Positions 44,105-52,661 of a DNA stretch of 64,000 nucleotides are shown here, in pieces. The position numbers and the translations under genes were made by a program. The first letter of the stretch is position 1; every line of letters starts with the position of its first letter. Under the pieces are notes generated by a model. The model made no database searches. It was not told the origin of the DNA and was given only the letters and a program-made list of their open reading frames with translations. The DNA is from Phenylobacterium sp. SCN 70-31 (GTDB taxonomy: Bacteria; Pseudomonadota; Alphaproteobacteria; Caulobacterales; Caulobacteraceae). The stretch lies in NCBI RefSeq assembly GCF_001724605.1, contig NZ_MEEX01000031.1, positions 1 through 64,000 of the forward strand, given 5' to 3'.

Positions 44105-46478
44105 GGGAGAACCCCTTGGCTGCGAGGAAGGCGCGCGCGAAGCCGTCGGCGCCGGCGCGGGCGAGGACCTGGTCGATGAGGGTCTGGTCTTCAGGAGACG
44201 AAGCGCCGCAGAGCGCCAGGCCCACGCCGGAGAGCTTCAGGTCGAAGAGCCGGCGGCCCTGGGGCTGTCGCCAATAGTAGGCGCGCTTGGGGGTCGCGAA
44301 GGCGATCAGCTCGAGCTGCCGCCGGTTGAGGCCGAATCCCTGGTAGAGCGGCGCCGACGCCGGCTCCAGGGCGCGCGGGTTCGGCAGGAAGACCTGGGTC
44401 GGGCAGGACTCGATCAGGCTGGCCGCGATCGATGATCCGGCCACGTCCTCCAGCGACTGGGTGGCGAAGACGACGGCCACACGCTTCTTGCGCAGCGTCT
44501 TCAGCCACTCGCGGATCTTGGCCGCGAACGTGGTGTCGTCGAGGAGCAGCCAAGCCTCGTCCAGGACGAGCAGCGTGGGCCGGCCGTCGAAACCGCGCTC
44601 GAGCTCGTGGAACAGCGCGGCGAGCACCGGCGCCAGCGCCGAGCGGGTGGCCATCAGGGTCTCGAGCTCGAAGGTGTCGAACGGGCTCTCGCCGAACGCG
44701 ACGCCGGCGCCGTCGAGCAGGCTGCCGTGCGGCCCTTTCAGCGTGAGCGGTTCGAGCGCGGCGGCGACGGCGCGGTCCTGCACCAGGGCGCAGAACACGG
44801 TCAGCGACCGTTGTTCCATTGGCGCGTCGGCCAGCGCGCCCAGTGCGCTCCACACCTCTTCGCGAAGGCGGGGTGTGATCTCCACGCCGGCCTTGCGCAC
44901 CGCATCCTCGATCCACTCGGCCGCCCAGGCGCGCTCCGCGGACTGCTCGACCCGCGCGAGGGGCTGCAGAGAGAGGCCCGCGCCGGGTTCGAGCGCCCAC
45001 CAGGCGCCGCCGCTGGCCAAGGTCGCGGCCCGGGCGCTGCGCCCCTTGTCCAGGAAGACCACGCGCGCCCCGGGGTAGCGGAACCACTGCAGCGCCAGGA
45101 ACGAGAGGAAGGCGCTCTTGCCCGAACCGGTCGGTCCCACGACCATCGCGTGGCCGACGTCGCCCACGTGCAGCACGAGGCGGAAGGGCGTGGAGCCCGT
45201 GGTCCGCGCGACGGCGAGCGGCGGCCCGTCCAGGCAGGCGTCGCCCGGGGGGCCGGCCCAAACCGCAGAGACCGGCAGCAGGTCGGCGAGGTTCAGGGTG
45301 CTGACGAGCGGACGCCGCACGTCGGCGTAAGGCTCGCCGGGCAACGCCCCCAGCCAGGCCTCGACGGCGTTGAGGTCCTCGGTGCGCGCGACGAGGCCCT
45401 GGGCGTTCAGCGCCATCTCCACCAGCCGGGCCTTCTCGGCGGCGCGCTCCTCGTCCGCGTCCAACACCGTCACCGTGAGGGTCAGGTAGCCGAACGCACA
45501 GGTCTCGGCCCCGAGGGCGGCGAGCGCCCCGTCGCACTCCTCGGTCTTGCCCGCCGCGTCGGTGTCGAGGAGCGGGACCTCCTCCTTGGTGATGGCCTCA
45601 CGCAGGAGAACGCCGATGCCCTTGCGCTTGGCGAACCAGCGCTTGCGCAGGCGGGTGATCTCCCGTTCGCCATCGGCCTTGTCGAGGGCGATCCAACGCG
45701 CGGTCCACCGGTACTCGAACGGCAGGCAGGAGAGCGCGTCGAGCAGGCCGGGCCGGGTCGCCGCCGGAAGGCTGCGCACCGAGACCACCTTGAGCCATTG
45801 AGCGCCCAGCCGCGGGCTGATCCCGCCGGTGAGGGCCTCGTCGGCCAGGGCCGCGTCCAGGAACATCGGCGTCTCGGACGGGGCGAGGCGCTGTGTGCGT
45901 CCGGAAGCGCAGGCGTGGAGCCAAGACAGGAGGTCGGCGTCGTCCAGCCGCCGCGCCTCAGGCAGCGTGTCGGCGATAAGGTCGAGGATGGCGTCGGCTT
46001 CCCGCTGGAACGCCTCGAGTGCGGCGCGCCAGTCGCGGCCGCCGCGCGCCAGGCCATCGAACATCACCCGCTCGATCCGGCGCGTCTCGTCGGCCGGCGG
46101 CAGCCAAGTCAGGCTGAGACGGAAGTCCGTCTCGAACGCGGGCTCCGCCGTCTCAAAGGCGGCCTGCCGTTCCGCGTCCAGCAGCCAGGCCGCGGCGACC
46201 GGGATCTCACTCGCGGGATAGGTCTCCGCCGGCCGACGACGCGCCTCGACATGCACGCACCACCCCGTCCCCAGCCGCCGCAAGGCGTTGTTGAGGCGCG
46301 CGCGGACCGCCATCAGCTCGTCCTCCGTGGAGGACTCCAGGTCCGGACCGCGGAAACCGAGACCGGTCAGGAAGGACCCATCCTTGTTGAGGACCACGCC
46401 GGGCGCGACCAGCGCGGCCCAGGGCAGGTGGTCGGCCAGGGTGGCCGGACGACGGCGGGCTTCGTCGAGGAACCGCAT
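44052..46478 (-). CDS. trbE: TrbE/VirB4 conjugation ATPase
   Basis: An 808-residue ATPase. I chose ATG 46478 because the protein then begins with the TrbE-typical short lead before ...VLNKDGSFLTGLGFRGPDLESST. Walker A is GPTGSGKSAF (about residue 447), Walker B is LLVLDEAWLLLD (about 637), and FATQSLEDVAGS follows. It powers pilus assembly and substrate transfer. A long antisense open frame on the other strand is a codon-bias shadow. Confidence 0.95.
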   Translation of the reverse strand: MRFLDEARRRPATLADHLPWAALVAPGVVLNKDGSFLTGLGFRGPDLESSTEDELMAVRARLNNALRRLGTGWCVHVEARRRPAETYPASEIPVAAAWLLDAERQAAFETAEPAFETDFRLSLTWLPPADETRRIERVMFDGLARGGRDWRAALEAFQREADAILDLIADTLPEARRLDDADLLSWLHACASGRTQRLAPSETPMFLDAALADEALTGGISPRLGAQWLKVVSVRSLPAATRPGLLDALSCLPFEYRWTARWIALDKADGEREITRLRKRWFAKRKGIGVLLREAITKEEVPLLDTDAAGKTEECDGALAALGAETCAFGYLTLTVTVLDADEERAAEKARLVEMALNAQGLVARTEDLNAVEAWLGALPGEPYADVRRPLVSTLNLADLLPVSAVWAGPPGDACLDGPPLAVARTTGSTPFRLVLHVGDVGHAMVVGPTGSGKSAFLSFLALQWFRYPGARVVFLDKGRSARAATLASGGAWWALEPGAGLSLQPLARVEQSAERAWAAEWIEDAVRKAGVEITPRLREEVWSALGALADAPMEQRSLTVFCALVQDRAVAAALEPLTLKGPHGSLLDGAGVAFGESPFDTFELETLMATRSALAPVLAALFHELERGFDGRPTLLVLDEAWLLLDDTTFAAKIREWLKTLRKKRVAVVFATQSLEDVAGSSIAASLIESCPTQVFLPNPRALEPASAPLYQGFGLNRRQLELIAFATPKRAYYWRQPQGRRLFDLKLSGVGLALCGASSPEDQTLIDQVLARAGADGFARAFLAAKGFSHVDTLFDALAEPPIAAE

Positions 46479-46485
46479 CGCCGCC

Positions 46486-46755
46486 TCACGCGTCCAGGTG
46501 GCCGGCGCGGCCGAGGTGGCGGCGCAGCACATCGAAGAAGCGCTTGTCGGCGCGCGCCACATAGAGGCCGAGCGCATGGGCGGCGGCCCACCAGAGCAGG
46601 CCGAGCCACCAGATGCGCAGCGCCAGGCCAAGGACCAGCGCCACGGTGCCCATGACGATCGCATAGTCGCGGGGCATGCCGGCGAGCAGGACGGGTTCGG
46701 CGAGGCCCTGGGCCACGGGGACGTCCCAGCCTTCCCGATGGAGGAGCTCGCTCAT
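46486..46755 (-). CDS. trbD: TrbD/VirB3 small membrane protein
   Basis: An 89-residue protein with PVAQGLAEPVLLAGMPRDYAIVMGT and a hydrophobic pair of helices, the VirB3/TrbD layout. It works with TrbE at the inner membrane. I chose ATG 46755, which overlaps the trbC stop by one base; a longer upstream frame is antisense noise. Confidence 0.9.
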   Translation of the reverse strand: MSELLHREGWDVPVAQGLAEPVLLAGMPRDYAIVMGTVALVLGLALRIWWLGLLWWAAAHALGLYVARADKRFFDVLRRHLGRAGHLDA

Positions 46756-47075
46756 CACCCGATCTCCGCGCCGCCGGCGAAGCCGAAGAAGTCCAGGAAG
46801 AAGGTCGAGGCCGCGAACGCGATGGAGAGGCCGAAGAGGATGCCCAGGCCGCGCCGCATGCCCGACCCGCTTTCGCTCATGGCGATGCCGGCGCCGAAGA
46901 TGACCACCGCCACCACCGCGGCGGCCTGCACCACCGGGCCGGTGACGGACTCGACGATCTGCTGGAGCGGCCCCTCCCAGGGCATGCCGGCGCCGCCGGC
47001 CATGGCAGGGCCGGCGATCATCAGGCCGCAAGCCGCCGTCGCGGCCGAGAGGCCGCGTAAGAGTTCCTTGCGCAT
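46755..47075 (-). CDS. trbC: TrbC/VirB2 major pilin
   Basis: A 106-residue pilin precursor. It has a signal region ending near GPAMAGGAGMPWEGPLQQI, then two hydrophobic helices (VVQAAAVVAVVIFGAGIAMSE and ILFGLSIAFAASTFFLDFFGF). It is processed by signal peptidase and TraF, then polymerised into the pilus. It follows an unusual gap in which a toxin-antitoxin pair separates it from trbB. Confidence 0.92.
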   Translation of the reverse strand: MRKELLRGLSAATAACGLMIAGPAMAGGAGMPWEGPLQQIVESVTGPVVQAAAVVAVVIFGAGIAMSESGSGMRRGLGILFGLSIAFAASTFFLDFFGFAGGAEIG

Positions 47076-47395
47076 TCGTGCAATCCTCAGCGCTTCGTCG
47101 CGCTATAGTTGCAATCCAAGCGCAGCGCGATTCGAGTTGTCAACACGGTCATGTGGAAAAATATGAAATAGTTTCTGCGACTTGTGCGCAGGTCTTTCAC
47201 GACATGCGCACAACCTTCAGATGACTTTCGGTTTGCCTCGGCGAACGCGCGAAGTCATCGGCACGCCTCTGCGGCGCCCCGCGTGATTGAGAGTCGGCCG
47301 TGCGCTGTCATGAACCGGGCTCGGGTTTCGGGCGTTTCGTTTGTTGCGTCTATTTCGAATATGCAGTAGGACTTGCCTGGAACCCGGAGCCCCTC
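47076..47395. promoter_or_regulatory. Divergent intergenic region between trbC and antitoxin
   Basis: About 320 bases, with an AT-rich patch (47150-47185) that contrasts with its surroundings. It probably holds a promoter for the antitoxin and a second promoter for trbC onward. It contains the 9-bp inverted repeat at 47182-47213. I see no gene in it. Confidence 0.45.
47182..47213. promoter_or_regulatory. 9-bp perfect inverted repeat, candidate antitoxin operator
   Basis: TTGTGCGCA at 47182-47190 and its exact complement TGCGCACAA at 47205-47213, spaced by 14 bases, in the trbC/antitoxin gap. Antitoxins usually repress their own operon through such repeats. Binding is inferred. Confidence 0.4.
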
Positions 47396-47857
47396 ATGAC
47401 CCTGCCCGCCTTCGCCGAGCCCTTCGGCGATCGGCTGCCGTCCGCCGACGAGAAGGCGGCGGCCAATCGGTTGCGCCAGATCCTCGCCGCTCAAGCCACG
47501 GACGAGGCGGGCCAGACGCTCCGCGTCCTGGACGCGGACAACCAGACGGCGGAAATCATCCTCGCGCCGGCCCTTTCGCGCCTGCTGATGGATCTGCTGC
47601 GCCATATCGGCAGCGGCGACGCCGTCACCCTGGTGCCGGTGAGCCAGATGCTCACCACCCAGCAGGCCGCCGACATCCTGAACGTCTCGCGGCCTCACCT
47701 CGTGTCGCTCCTCGATCGCGGCGAGATCGAGCATCACCTGGTGGGTCGCCATCGACGCATCCGCGCCGAGCACCTTTTCGCCTACAAGAAGGATCGTGAC
47801 GCCCGCCGGGGCCGCGCCCTCGAAGACCTGGCAGCGGCCGACTCGGACTACCTTTAG
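47396..47857 (+). CDS. Excisionase-family antitoxin of a type II TA pair
   Basis: A 153-residue protein with a C-terminal excisionase-type helix-turn-helix (SQMLTTQQAADILNVSRPHLVSLLDRGEIEHHLVGRHRRI read in parts), followed by a basic/acidic tail (ARRGRALEDLAAADSDYL) that would wrap the toxin. The N-terminal 85 residues have no recognised domain. The PIN toxin starts three bases after the stop, so the pair is an operon. It is inserted on the opposite strand inside the trb operon, where it may stabilise the element. Confidence 0.85.
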   Translation: MTLPAFAEPFGDRLPSADEKAAANRLRQILAAQATDEAGQTLRVLDADNQTAEIILAPALSRLLMDLLRHIGSGDAVTLVPVSQMLTTQQAADILNVSRPHLVSLLDRGEIEHHLVGRHRRIRAEHLFAYKKDRDARRGRALEDLAAADSDYL

Positions 47858-47860
47858 GAT

Positions 47861-48453
47861 GTGTTCGCAAACCGCTTCACCGCCCTCGTGGACGCCTGCT
47901 CTCTCGCGGGCGTGGCCTCGCGCAACCTTCTCCTGACGCTCGCGGAGGCGGAGTTCTTCCGCCTCCGCTGGTCGGACGAGATCCTCCACGAGACCGAGCG
48001 GGCGATCGCCAGGATCCTCTCGGCCCAGGGCGTGGCCGACGCCGCCGACCAGGCGCTGCGCAACCGCCGCGCCATGGAGGAGGCCTTCGAAGACGCGATG
48101 GTCTGCGGCTATGCCGACTTCCTGCCGACCAGCGCGGGGCTGCCGGACCCCAAGGACGCCCACGTTCTGGCCGCGGCGCTGAAGACCGAAGCGCACATGA
48201 TTGTCACCGAGAACCTGAAGGATTTCCCGGCGCTCGTGCTGGGCCCCTCAATATCGAGGCGAAGTCCGCGGACGCCTTCATCGCGGACACCCTCAGCCTG
48301 CACATCGGGCGCGGCGTCGAAGCGGTGCGCCTCATGCGCGCGCGGTTGAAGAACCCGCCGCGGATGGGCGCGGAGGAGTTCCTGCTCAGGCTGGAGGCGG
48401 CCGGCCTCACCGAGACCGTCAACGAGCTTCGGCCCCACGTGAGCGGGCTCTGA
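47861..48453 (+). pseudogene. PIN-domain toxin, frameshifted at its C-terminus
   Basis: From GTG 47861 the frame reads NRFTALVDACSLAG (first PIN aspartate), WSDEILHETERAIARIL, LPDPKDAHVLAAALK and IVTENLKDFPALVLGP, a PIN RNase fold of about 130 residues. After LGP, at a C-run near 48249-48253, the frame is lost. One additional C restores LNIEAKSADAFIADTLSLHIGRG through ELRPHVSGL with stop at 48451-48453, giving 197 residues in total. As read, the C-terminal third is replaced by unrelated residues. The PIN core with its acidic residues is intact, so a shortened protein might still be active. It is either damaged or a consensus error. Confidence 0.8.
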
Positions 48454-48468
48454 GCCCGCCACCAGGCA

Positions 48469-49401
48469 TCAGCCGGGACCGGCGAAGTCCTCGCGTCCAA
48501 GAAGGCCTTCAATCCGTCGTCCGGCGCCCGTGCGGCCGATATGGACGATCAGGTCGACGGCCTGGTTGATCAGGCGCCTGGGCGGATCGACCACCACCTC
48601 CCGCAGCAGGTCCTCGAGCCGCGGCACGCACTCCGCAGCCGAATTGGCGTGGACCGTTGTCACGCCACCTGGGTGGCCCGTGTTCCACGCCTTCAGCGCC
48701 TCCAGCGCCGCGGCGCCGTCCCGGATCTCTCCGAGGACGATGCGGTCAGGCCGCATCCGCAGGGCGTCCCGTACGAGATCGACCACGCCGATGGGCTTCG
48801 GGCTCCGCCGCGTCAGGACCGCCACGCAGTCCCACGCCGCGCATTGGAGCTCGGGGGTGTCCTCGATGATGAATACCCGATCCGCGGCGAAGGCCGGCTC
48901 GGCGAGCACCGCGTTCGCGAGCGTGGTCTTGCCGGAGCCGGCCCCCCCGGAGATCACGATGTTGCGGCGTTCGCGCGCCGCGGCGGCGATCGTCTCGGCG
49001 TCCGCCTGACGCATCACGCCGTCGCGCACGTAGTCGCTGAGGGTCCAGATGACGCCGGGCCGTTTGCGGATCGAGAAGGTCGGCTGCGCACACACCGGTG
49101 GCAGGAAGCCCTGGAAACGCTCGCCCGAGGGCAGGACGCCCGACAGGCGCGGGTCGTCGCGGAGGACCGGTTCTCCGACGTGGTCGGCGACCAGGCGGAT
49201 GACCCGCTCCCGCGCCCCGGACGCCATGAGATGTCCCGTGTCCTCGCGCCCGCGTCCCGTCCGGTCGAGCACGATGCGCCCGTCCGGATTGGCCAGGATC
49301 TCGACGACGTCAGCTTCGGCAAGCGCCGCCAGGATCACCGGCCCCAGGGCGTGGTGGAGCGCGTCGCGTCTGCGCTGGGCGCCGAGCGCGTCAGCGGTCA
49401 T
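48469..49401 (-). CDS. trbB: TrbB/VirB11 secretion ATPase
   Basis: A 310-residue hexameric traffic ATPase. Walker A is SGGAGSGKTTLAN (about residue 150), followed by IIEDTPELQCAAWDCVAVLTR (the Asp box and the post-Walker region), DALRMRPDRIVLGEIRDGAAALEALKAWNTGHPGGVTTVHANSA (read in parts). It energises pilus assembly and transfer. Overlaps the ribbon-helix-helix gene by four bases. Confidence 0.94.
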   Translation of the reverse strand: MTADALGAQRRRDALHHALGPVILAALAEADVVEILANPDGRIVLDRTGRGREDTGHLMASGARERVIRLVADHVGEPVLRDDPRLSGVLPSGERFQGFLPPVCAQPTFSIRKRPGVIWTLSDYVRDGVMRQADAETIAAAARERRNIVISGGAGSGKTTLANAVLAEPAFAADRVFIIEDTPELQCAAWDCVAVLTRRSPKPIGVVDLVRDALRMRPDRIVLGEIRDGAAALEALKAWNTGHPGGVTTVHANSAAECVPRLEDLLREVVVDPPRRLINQAVDLIVHIGRTGAGRRIEGLLGREDFAGPG

Positions 49402-49850
49402 TCGGCCGCCGGCGCGAAGCTGCGCGCCTCCGTCTCGGCCTGCGGGCCGAGCGGCTGGGCGCCGCCGGCCACGATGCGCGCCGCCGCGGCGTCGAGCAGC
49501 CGCTCGATGCGGGCCTCGACCGCGGCCCGCAGGACGGGGTCCTGGTCGGCGGCGGTGTCGGGGAGCCGCGAGAAGAAGGCGCGGGCGAACTCCACCATGA
49601 GTTCCTGCACGATGGTCATGTCCCTCGCCATGGCCCGCATGTGATCGCGCAGCGCGCGGTCCAGGGCGAGGACGCGATCCTCCGGATCGGCAGCGGGCCG
49701 GCGCTGAAGTCCGCGCGCGATCGCCTGCTCGGCGGCGCGGCTCAGCGTCATGCGGTTCGCGCGCGCCTCGCGGCGCAGCGCGACCTCGGTCTTGGGGTTT
49801 TCGAAATAGACCTGGACCCTGGGAGTCGGTCGGTCGTCAGCCTTGGCCAT
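49398..49850 (-). CDS. Ribbon-helix-helix (CopG-like) protein of the tra operon
   Basis: A 150-residue protein. The start is ATG 49850, 14 bases inside the traG 3' end. The N-terminal RVQVYFENPKTEVALRREARANRMTLSRAAEQAIARGLQ has a strand followed by helices as in CopG/MetJ-type regulators. The C-terminal part is helical and alanine-rich. Proteins like this sit between traG and trbB in Trb-type elements of alphaproteobacteria. Possibly a transfer regulator. Confidence 0.8.
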   Translation of the reverse strand: MAKADDRPTPRVQVYFENPKTEVALRREARANRMTLSRAAEQAIARGLQRRPAADPEDRVLALDRALRDHMRAMARDMTIVQELMVEFARAFFSRLPDTAADQDPVLRAAVEARIERLLDAAAARIVAGGAQPLGPQAETEARSFAPAAE

Positions 49851-51720
49851 TGTTGCGTCCTTGCAGGTGATCGAGCGCGGCCTCCTGGGCGGCGAATTCC
49901 TCGGCGACGCGCTCGTAGATCTGGACCGCCTTCTTCGCGGCCTTCTTGTCGTCCATGGCGGCCGCCACCTCCTTGAAGAGCGGCAAGCTGGCGGCGGGAT
50001 TTTCGCCGAGCGCGCGTTGACCTGCCCAGGGATGCGAGGGGCGCCCGGGCGTGTCGACGGCGCCGTCCGGCGCCTCGATCGCGGCGCGTGAGCGGAACGG
50101 CTCGCGGACGTCGTAGCGGACCTTTCGGGTCCGGAGCGGACGACGGCCGGCCACGAAGACGAGCTGCTCGTCGTCAGCGAGCGCGCGGATTTCGCCGGGC
50201 TCAAGCAGTGGACGCTCCACCTCGGACCGGGATATCGAGCTGCGGCCGGCGCCGAGGCCCGCGGGACCGCTACGGCTCGTGCGCGTCTCGGAAATGGCGC
50301 CGGTCAGGCGCGAGACCTTGTCCTGCGTCAGGGGGTCGAGGGCTGCGAAGGCGGTGTAGACGAAGCAGTTGTCGAGGATGGTGTTGTTGGGGCCGTAGGT
50401 CTCGACGATGTCGTTCAGGCTCTGGGCGACGAACATGGTCTTCAGGCCGTAGCCGCTCATCAGGCGCAGGCTCTTCTCGAAGAACTCGACCCGGCCCAGC
50501 AGCGGAAACTCGTCCATCGCCATCAGGAGCTTGTGGCGCTTGGGCCGCCCGTTGGCGTCGGTATGCTCGTGCGCCGTGAGCGACTGGGCGGCGGCGTAGA
50601 ACAGCAAGCGCACCAGGGGTTTCAACGCCGACACATCGGCCGGCGCCACCTGAACGTAGAGACTCACCGGCGCCCCGGCGCACATCAGGTCGCCGACCGC
50701 GAAGTCCGATGCGGAGAGAGCGCGCTCGACGTCGGCCCCGGCCAGCCACTTCAGATAGGAGCGCGCAGTCCCCTGGACGGACGTACGGAAGCGGTCGTGC
50801 ATGGCGGCATAGCCCTTCACCGCCGTGCGGATGAAGGGGTGGGTCGCGGGCTCCCCGTCGGCGCCGACCACGTGCTGCGTGCGCACCATCGCCTCCGCCG
50901 CCTCGTCCAGGTCCGCGAGGAGCTCCCGGACCTTCAGCAGCGACTTGGCCTCGTCGTCCGCGGTGTAGAGGACATGGAGGATCACGGCCTCGAGGATCTC
51001 CGACGCCGACTTGTCCCAGATCGCCTCCTCGTCGCGCACGCCGCCCGGATCGGAGAGGATCGCCACGAGGCGCTGCACCTGGGCGAGTTCACCGGGCCCC
51101 GGCTGGATCTCGGCCAGCGGATTCCATCGGGCAGTGTCCGGATCGCGCGGGTTGAAGCGAAGGGCGTGCGAGAAGGTCGCCCGCCATCCGGCCGTCACCC
51201 GCCAGAGCTCGCCTTTCGGGTCGTGGATCATGGCGCTCTCGGTCCAGCAGAGCAGGCTGGGCACGACGTGGCCGCGGCCCTTCCCGGAGCGCGTGCCGCC
51301 GGTCACCAGCGTGGGGCGCAGGTCCGCCGTCACCAGGAGGCGTCCGTCGAGGTCCCCGAGGACACATCCCGTGCGCGCGGTGAGGCCCGCCCGGCGCGCC
51401 TCGTCATGACCGCCCCACCCCCGCGCACGGCGCCGTCCCGCCGTGGGCTCGAGGAGCATGCAGGCGCCGAGGCCCAGGGCCACGCCGAGCATCATGAGCG
51501 CGCCCGCGCCCGCAAACACCCTGGGACCTTCGTTGAGGAACTCGGCCCGCCAGTGGAGCACCGACCAGGGCGCGTAGAGCCTGGCGTCATCTGCGAGCGG
51601 GAGGCCATCGCCGAGGGGCGAGGCGTAGCGAAACGACCAGGCCACATACTGGGTCGCGGCCTGCAGCCCCGAAAGGGCGCCAAGGGCCACGGCCGTGAGA
51701 CGACTGACAAGGCCACTCAT
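49837..51720 (-). CDS. traG: TraG/VirD4 coupling protein
   Basis: A 627-residue ATPase that delivers the relaxase-DNA complex to the channel. I chose ATG 51720 (MSGLVSRLTAV); a longer frame begins at 51834 within the promoter repeats. It has two N-terminal membrane helices, Walker A VTGGTRSGKGRGHVVPSL (about residue 138) and Walker B MAMDEFPLLGR (about 400), then FVAQSLNDIVETYG. No relaxase is encoded within the window, so the substrate partner must lie elsewhere. Confidence 0.94.
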   Translation of the reverse strand: MSGLVSRLTAVALGALSGLQAATQYVAWSFRYASPLGDGLPLADDARLYAPWSVLHWRAEFLNEGPRVFAGAGALMMLGVALGLGACMLLEPTAGRRRARGWGGHDEARRAGLTARTGCVLGDLDGRLLVTADLRPTLVTGGTRSGKGRGHVVPSLLCWTESAMIHDPKGELWRVTAGWRATFSHALRFNPRDPDTARWNPLAEIQPGPGELAQVQRLVAILSDPGGVRDEEAIWDKSASEILEAVILHVLYTADDEAKSLLKVRELLADLDEAAEAMVRTQHVVGADGEPATHPFIRTAVKGYAAMHDRFRTSVQGTARSYLKWLAGADVERALSASDFAVGDLMCAGAPVSLYVQVAPADVSALKPLVRLLFYAAAQSLTAHEHTDANGRPKRHKLLMAMDEFPLLGRVEFFEKSLRLMSGYGLKTMFVAQSLNDIVETYGPNNTILDNCFVYTAFAALDPLTQDKVSRLTGAISETRTSRSGPAGLGAGRSSISRSEVERPLLEPGEIRALADDEQLVFVAGRRPLRTRKVRYDVREPFRSRAAIEAPDGAVDTPGRPSHPWAGQRALGENPAASLPLFKEVAAAMDDKKAAKKAVQIYERVAEEFAAQEAALDHLQGRNNGQG

Positions 51721-51805
51721 CTTTGGAGCTGCACCGACGCTTCCACTGGCGTCAGAACCGAGATCGGCGCGATATCGTTCCAACTCTTTGTTTTTATTTA
51801 TTTTT

Positions 51806-51844
51806 CCGACATTGTTTGTCGGATGGACCGACAAGAAGTGTCGG
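51806..51844. promoter_or_regulatory. Paired operators CCGAC-N7-GTCGG upstream of traG
   Basis: Two copies of the inverted repeat lie at 51806-51822 and 51828-51844, centred 22 bp apart, upstream of traG. An AT-rich promoter-like stretch (51788-51805) adjoins them. The same pair, with the same 22-bp spacing, stands at 52543-52581 on the other side of the XRE gene, so one dimeric regulator probably binds both. Confidence 0.65.
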
Positions 51845-51859
51845 TCTTGCGACGGGCGA

Positions 51860-52351
51860 TCAGTCCTCCGCCGTCGGATCGCCGGGGTCGCCTGGATCGC
51901 CTGGATCGCCGAGCCAGCGGTTCGCGGCCTTGCGGCTTCGGTCCAGCTCTGCGCTCAGCATGGTGAAGGCCACCTTCAGCGCCTCCACGATCGGAGCGGC
52001 CTGGAGGTTGGCGAGGTCGGCGCCCTCCTGGAGAAAGAGCTCGCGGGCGTGAGCGACGCAGAGGAGCAACAGCTTGCTGTCGATGCAGGCGATGGCGAAG
52101 TCGGGCGCGCCCATCTTCACGCTGGCCCAGTTGGCGTAGGGATCGCTGTCGGTGGCGCGGGCGAAGGCGAAGATCCTGTCGACCTTGAGGAAACCCTCGC
52201 CGGCCTCGAAGCGCTCGTAGGTCCGCTTGTTCAGGGCCATCAGGTCGGCCACCTGCTGCACGGTCATCCGCCGGTGATTTCGGATCGCCTTCAGGACGCA
52301 GGACAGGGCCTCGTCGCGCTCACGCGGCTTTCTCGAACTCGAACGCGACAT
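51860..52351 (-). CDS. XRE-type helix-turn-helix regulator at head of transfer operon
   Basis: A 163-residue protein. The HTH region is VLKAIRNHRRMTVQQVADLMALNKRTYERFEAGEGFLKVDRIFAFARATD (read in parts), a phage-repressor-like fold. The C-terminal domain (SKLLLLCVAHARELFLQEGADLANLQ) is helical. The tail is a short GDP repeat (four copies) before the stop, encoded by a 9-bp tandem repeat that could vary in copy number. It is flanked by two identical operator pairs, so it probably represses its own gene and traG (inference). Start ATG 52351; GTG 52363 is possible. Confidence 0.82.
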   Translation of the reverse strand: MSRSSSRKPRERDEALSCVLKAIRNHRRMTVQQVADLMALNKRTYERFEAGEGFLKVDRIFAFARATDSDPYANWASVKMGAPDFAIACIDSKLLLLCVAHARELFLQEGADLANLQAAPIVEALKVAFTMLSAELDRSRKAANRWLGDPGDPGDPGDPTAED

Positions 52352-52661
52352 CGCCCGAACCACACCAACAACCTTACATTTCGCCGCATCCTCAGAGCAG
52401 CCCTAGGTCGTCGTCAATCCGTCAAAGGCGATCCATGCACAGGTGGGGAAGGCACTGACCCGCAATCTGCACGCCATTCCGCGCCTGAACCAAGTTTAGT
52501 TATGATGATGCTTGTTGTTTCATGATGAACTTGCCGTCTGATCCGACGCGTCTTGTCGGAATGTCCGACGATTATTGTCGGGTTATCAATCACGGAGGTC
52601 GTGACATCTCGACATGATCCGGATTTTGGCTTCAGTCTGCGGCCTTGTTGCGGAGCACCCC
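52352..52661. promoter_or_regulatory. Divergent promoter region between XRE and GntR genes
   Basis: About 310 bases with no gene. AT-rich in 52495-52535. It carries the second operator pair (52543-52581). It separates the minus-strand conjugation operon from the plus-strand lasso-peptide genes. Confidence 0.5.
52543..52581. promoter_or_regulatory. Paired operators CCGAC-N7-GTCGG upstream of XRE/GntR
   Basis: Inverted repeats at 52543-52559 and 52565-52581, centred 22 bp apart, match in arms, spacer length and spacing the pair upstream of traG. The site lies between the divergent XRE and GntR genes. Confidence 0.65.

Noticed and set aside
44607..46655. A 682-codon open frame on the plus strand opposite trbE
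   Set aside because: It is antisense to a clear TrbE ATPase, has arginine/glycine-rich random composition and no family likeness. High GC produces such mirror frames.
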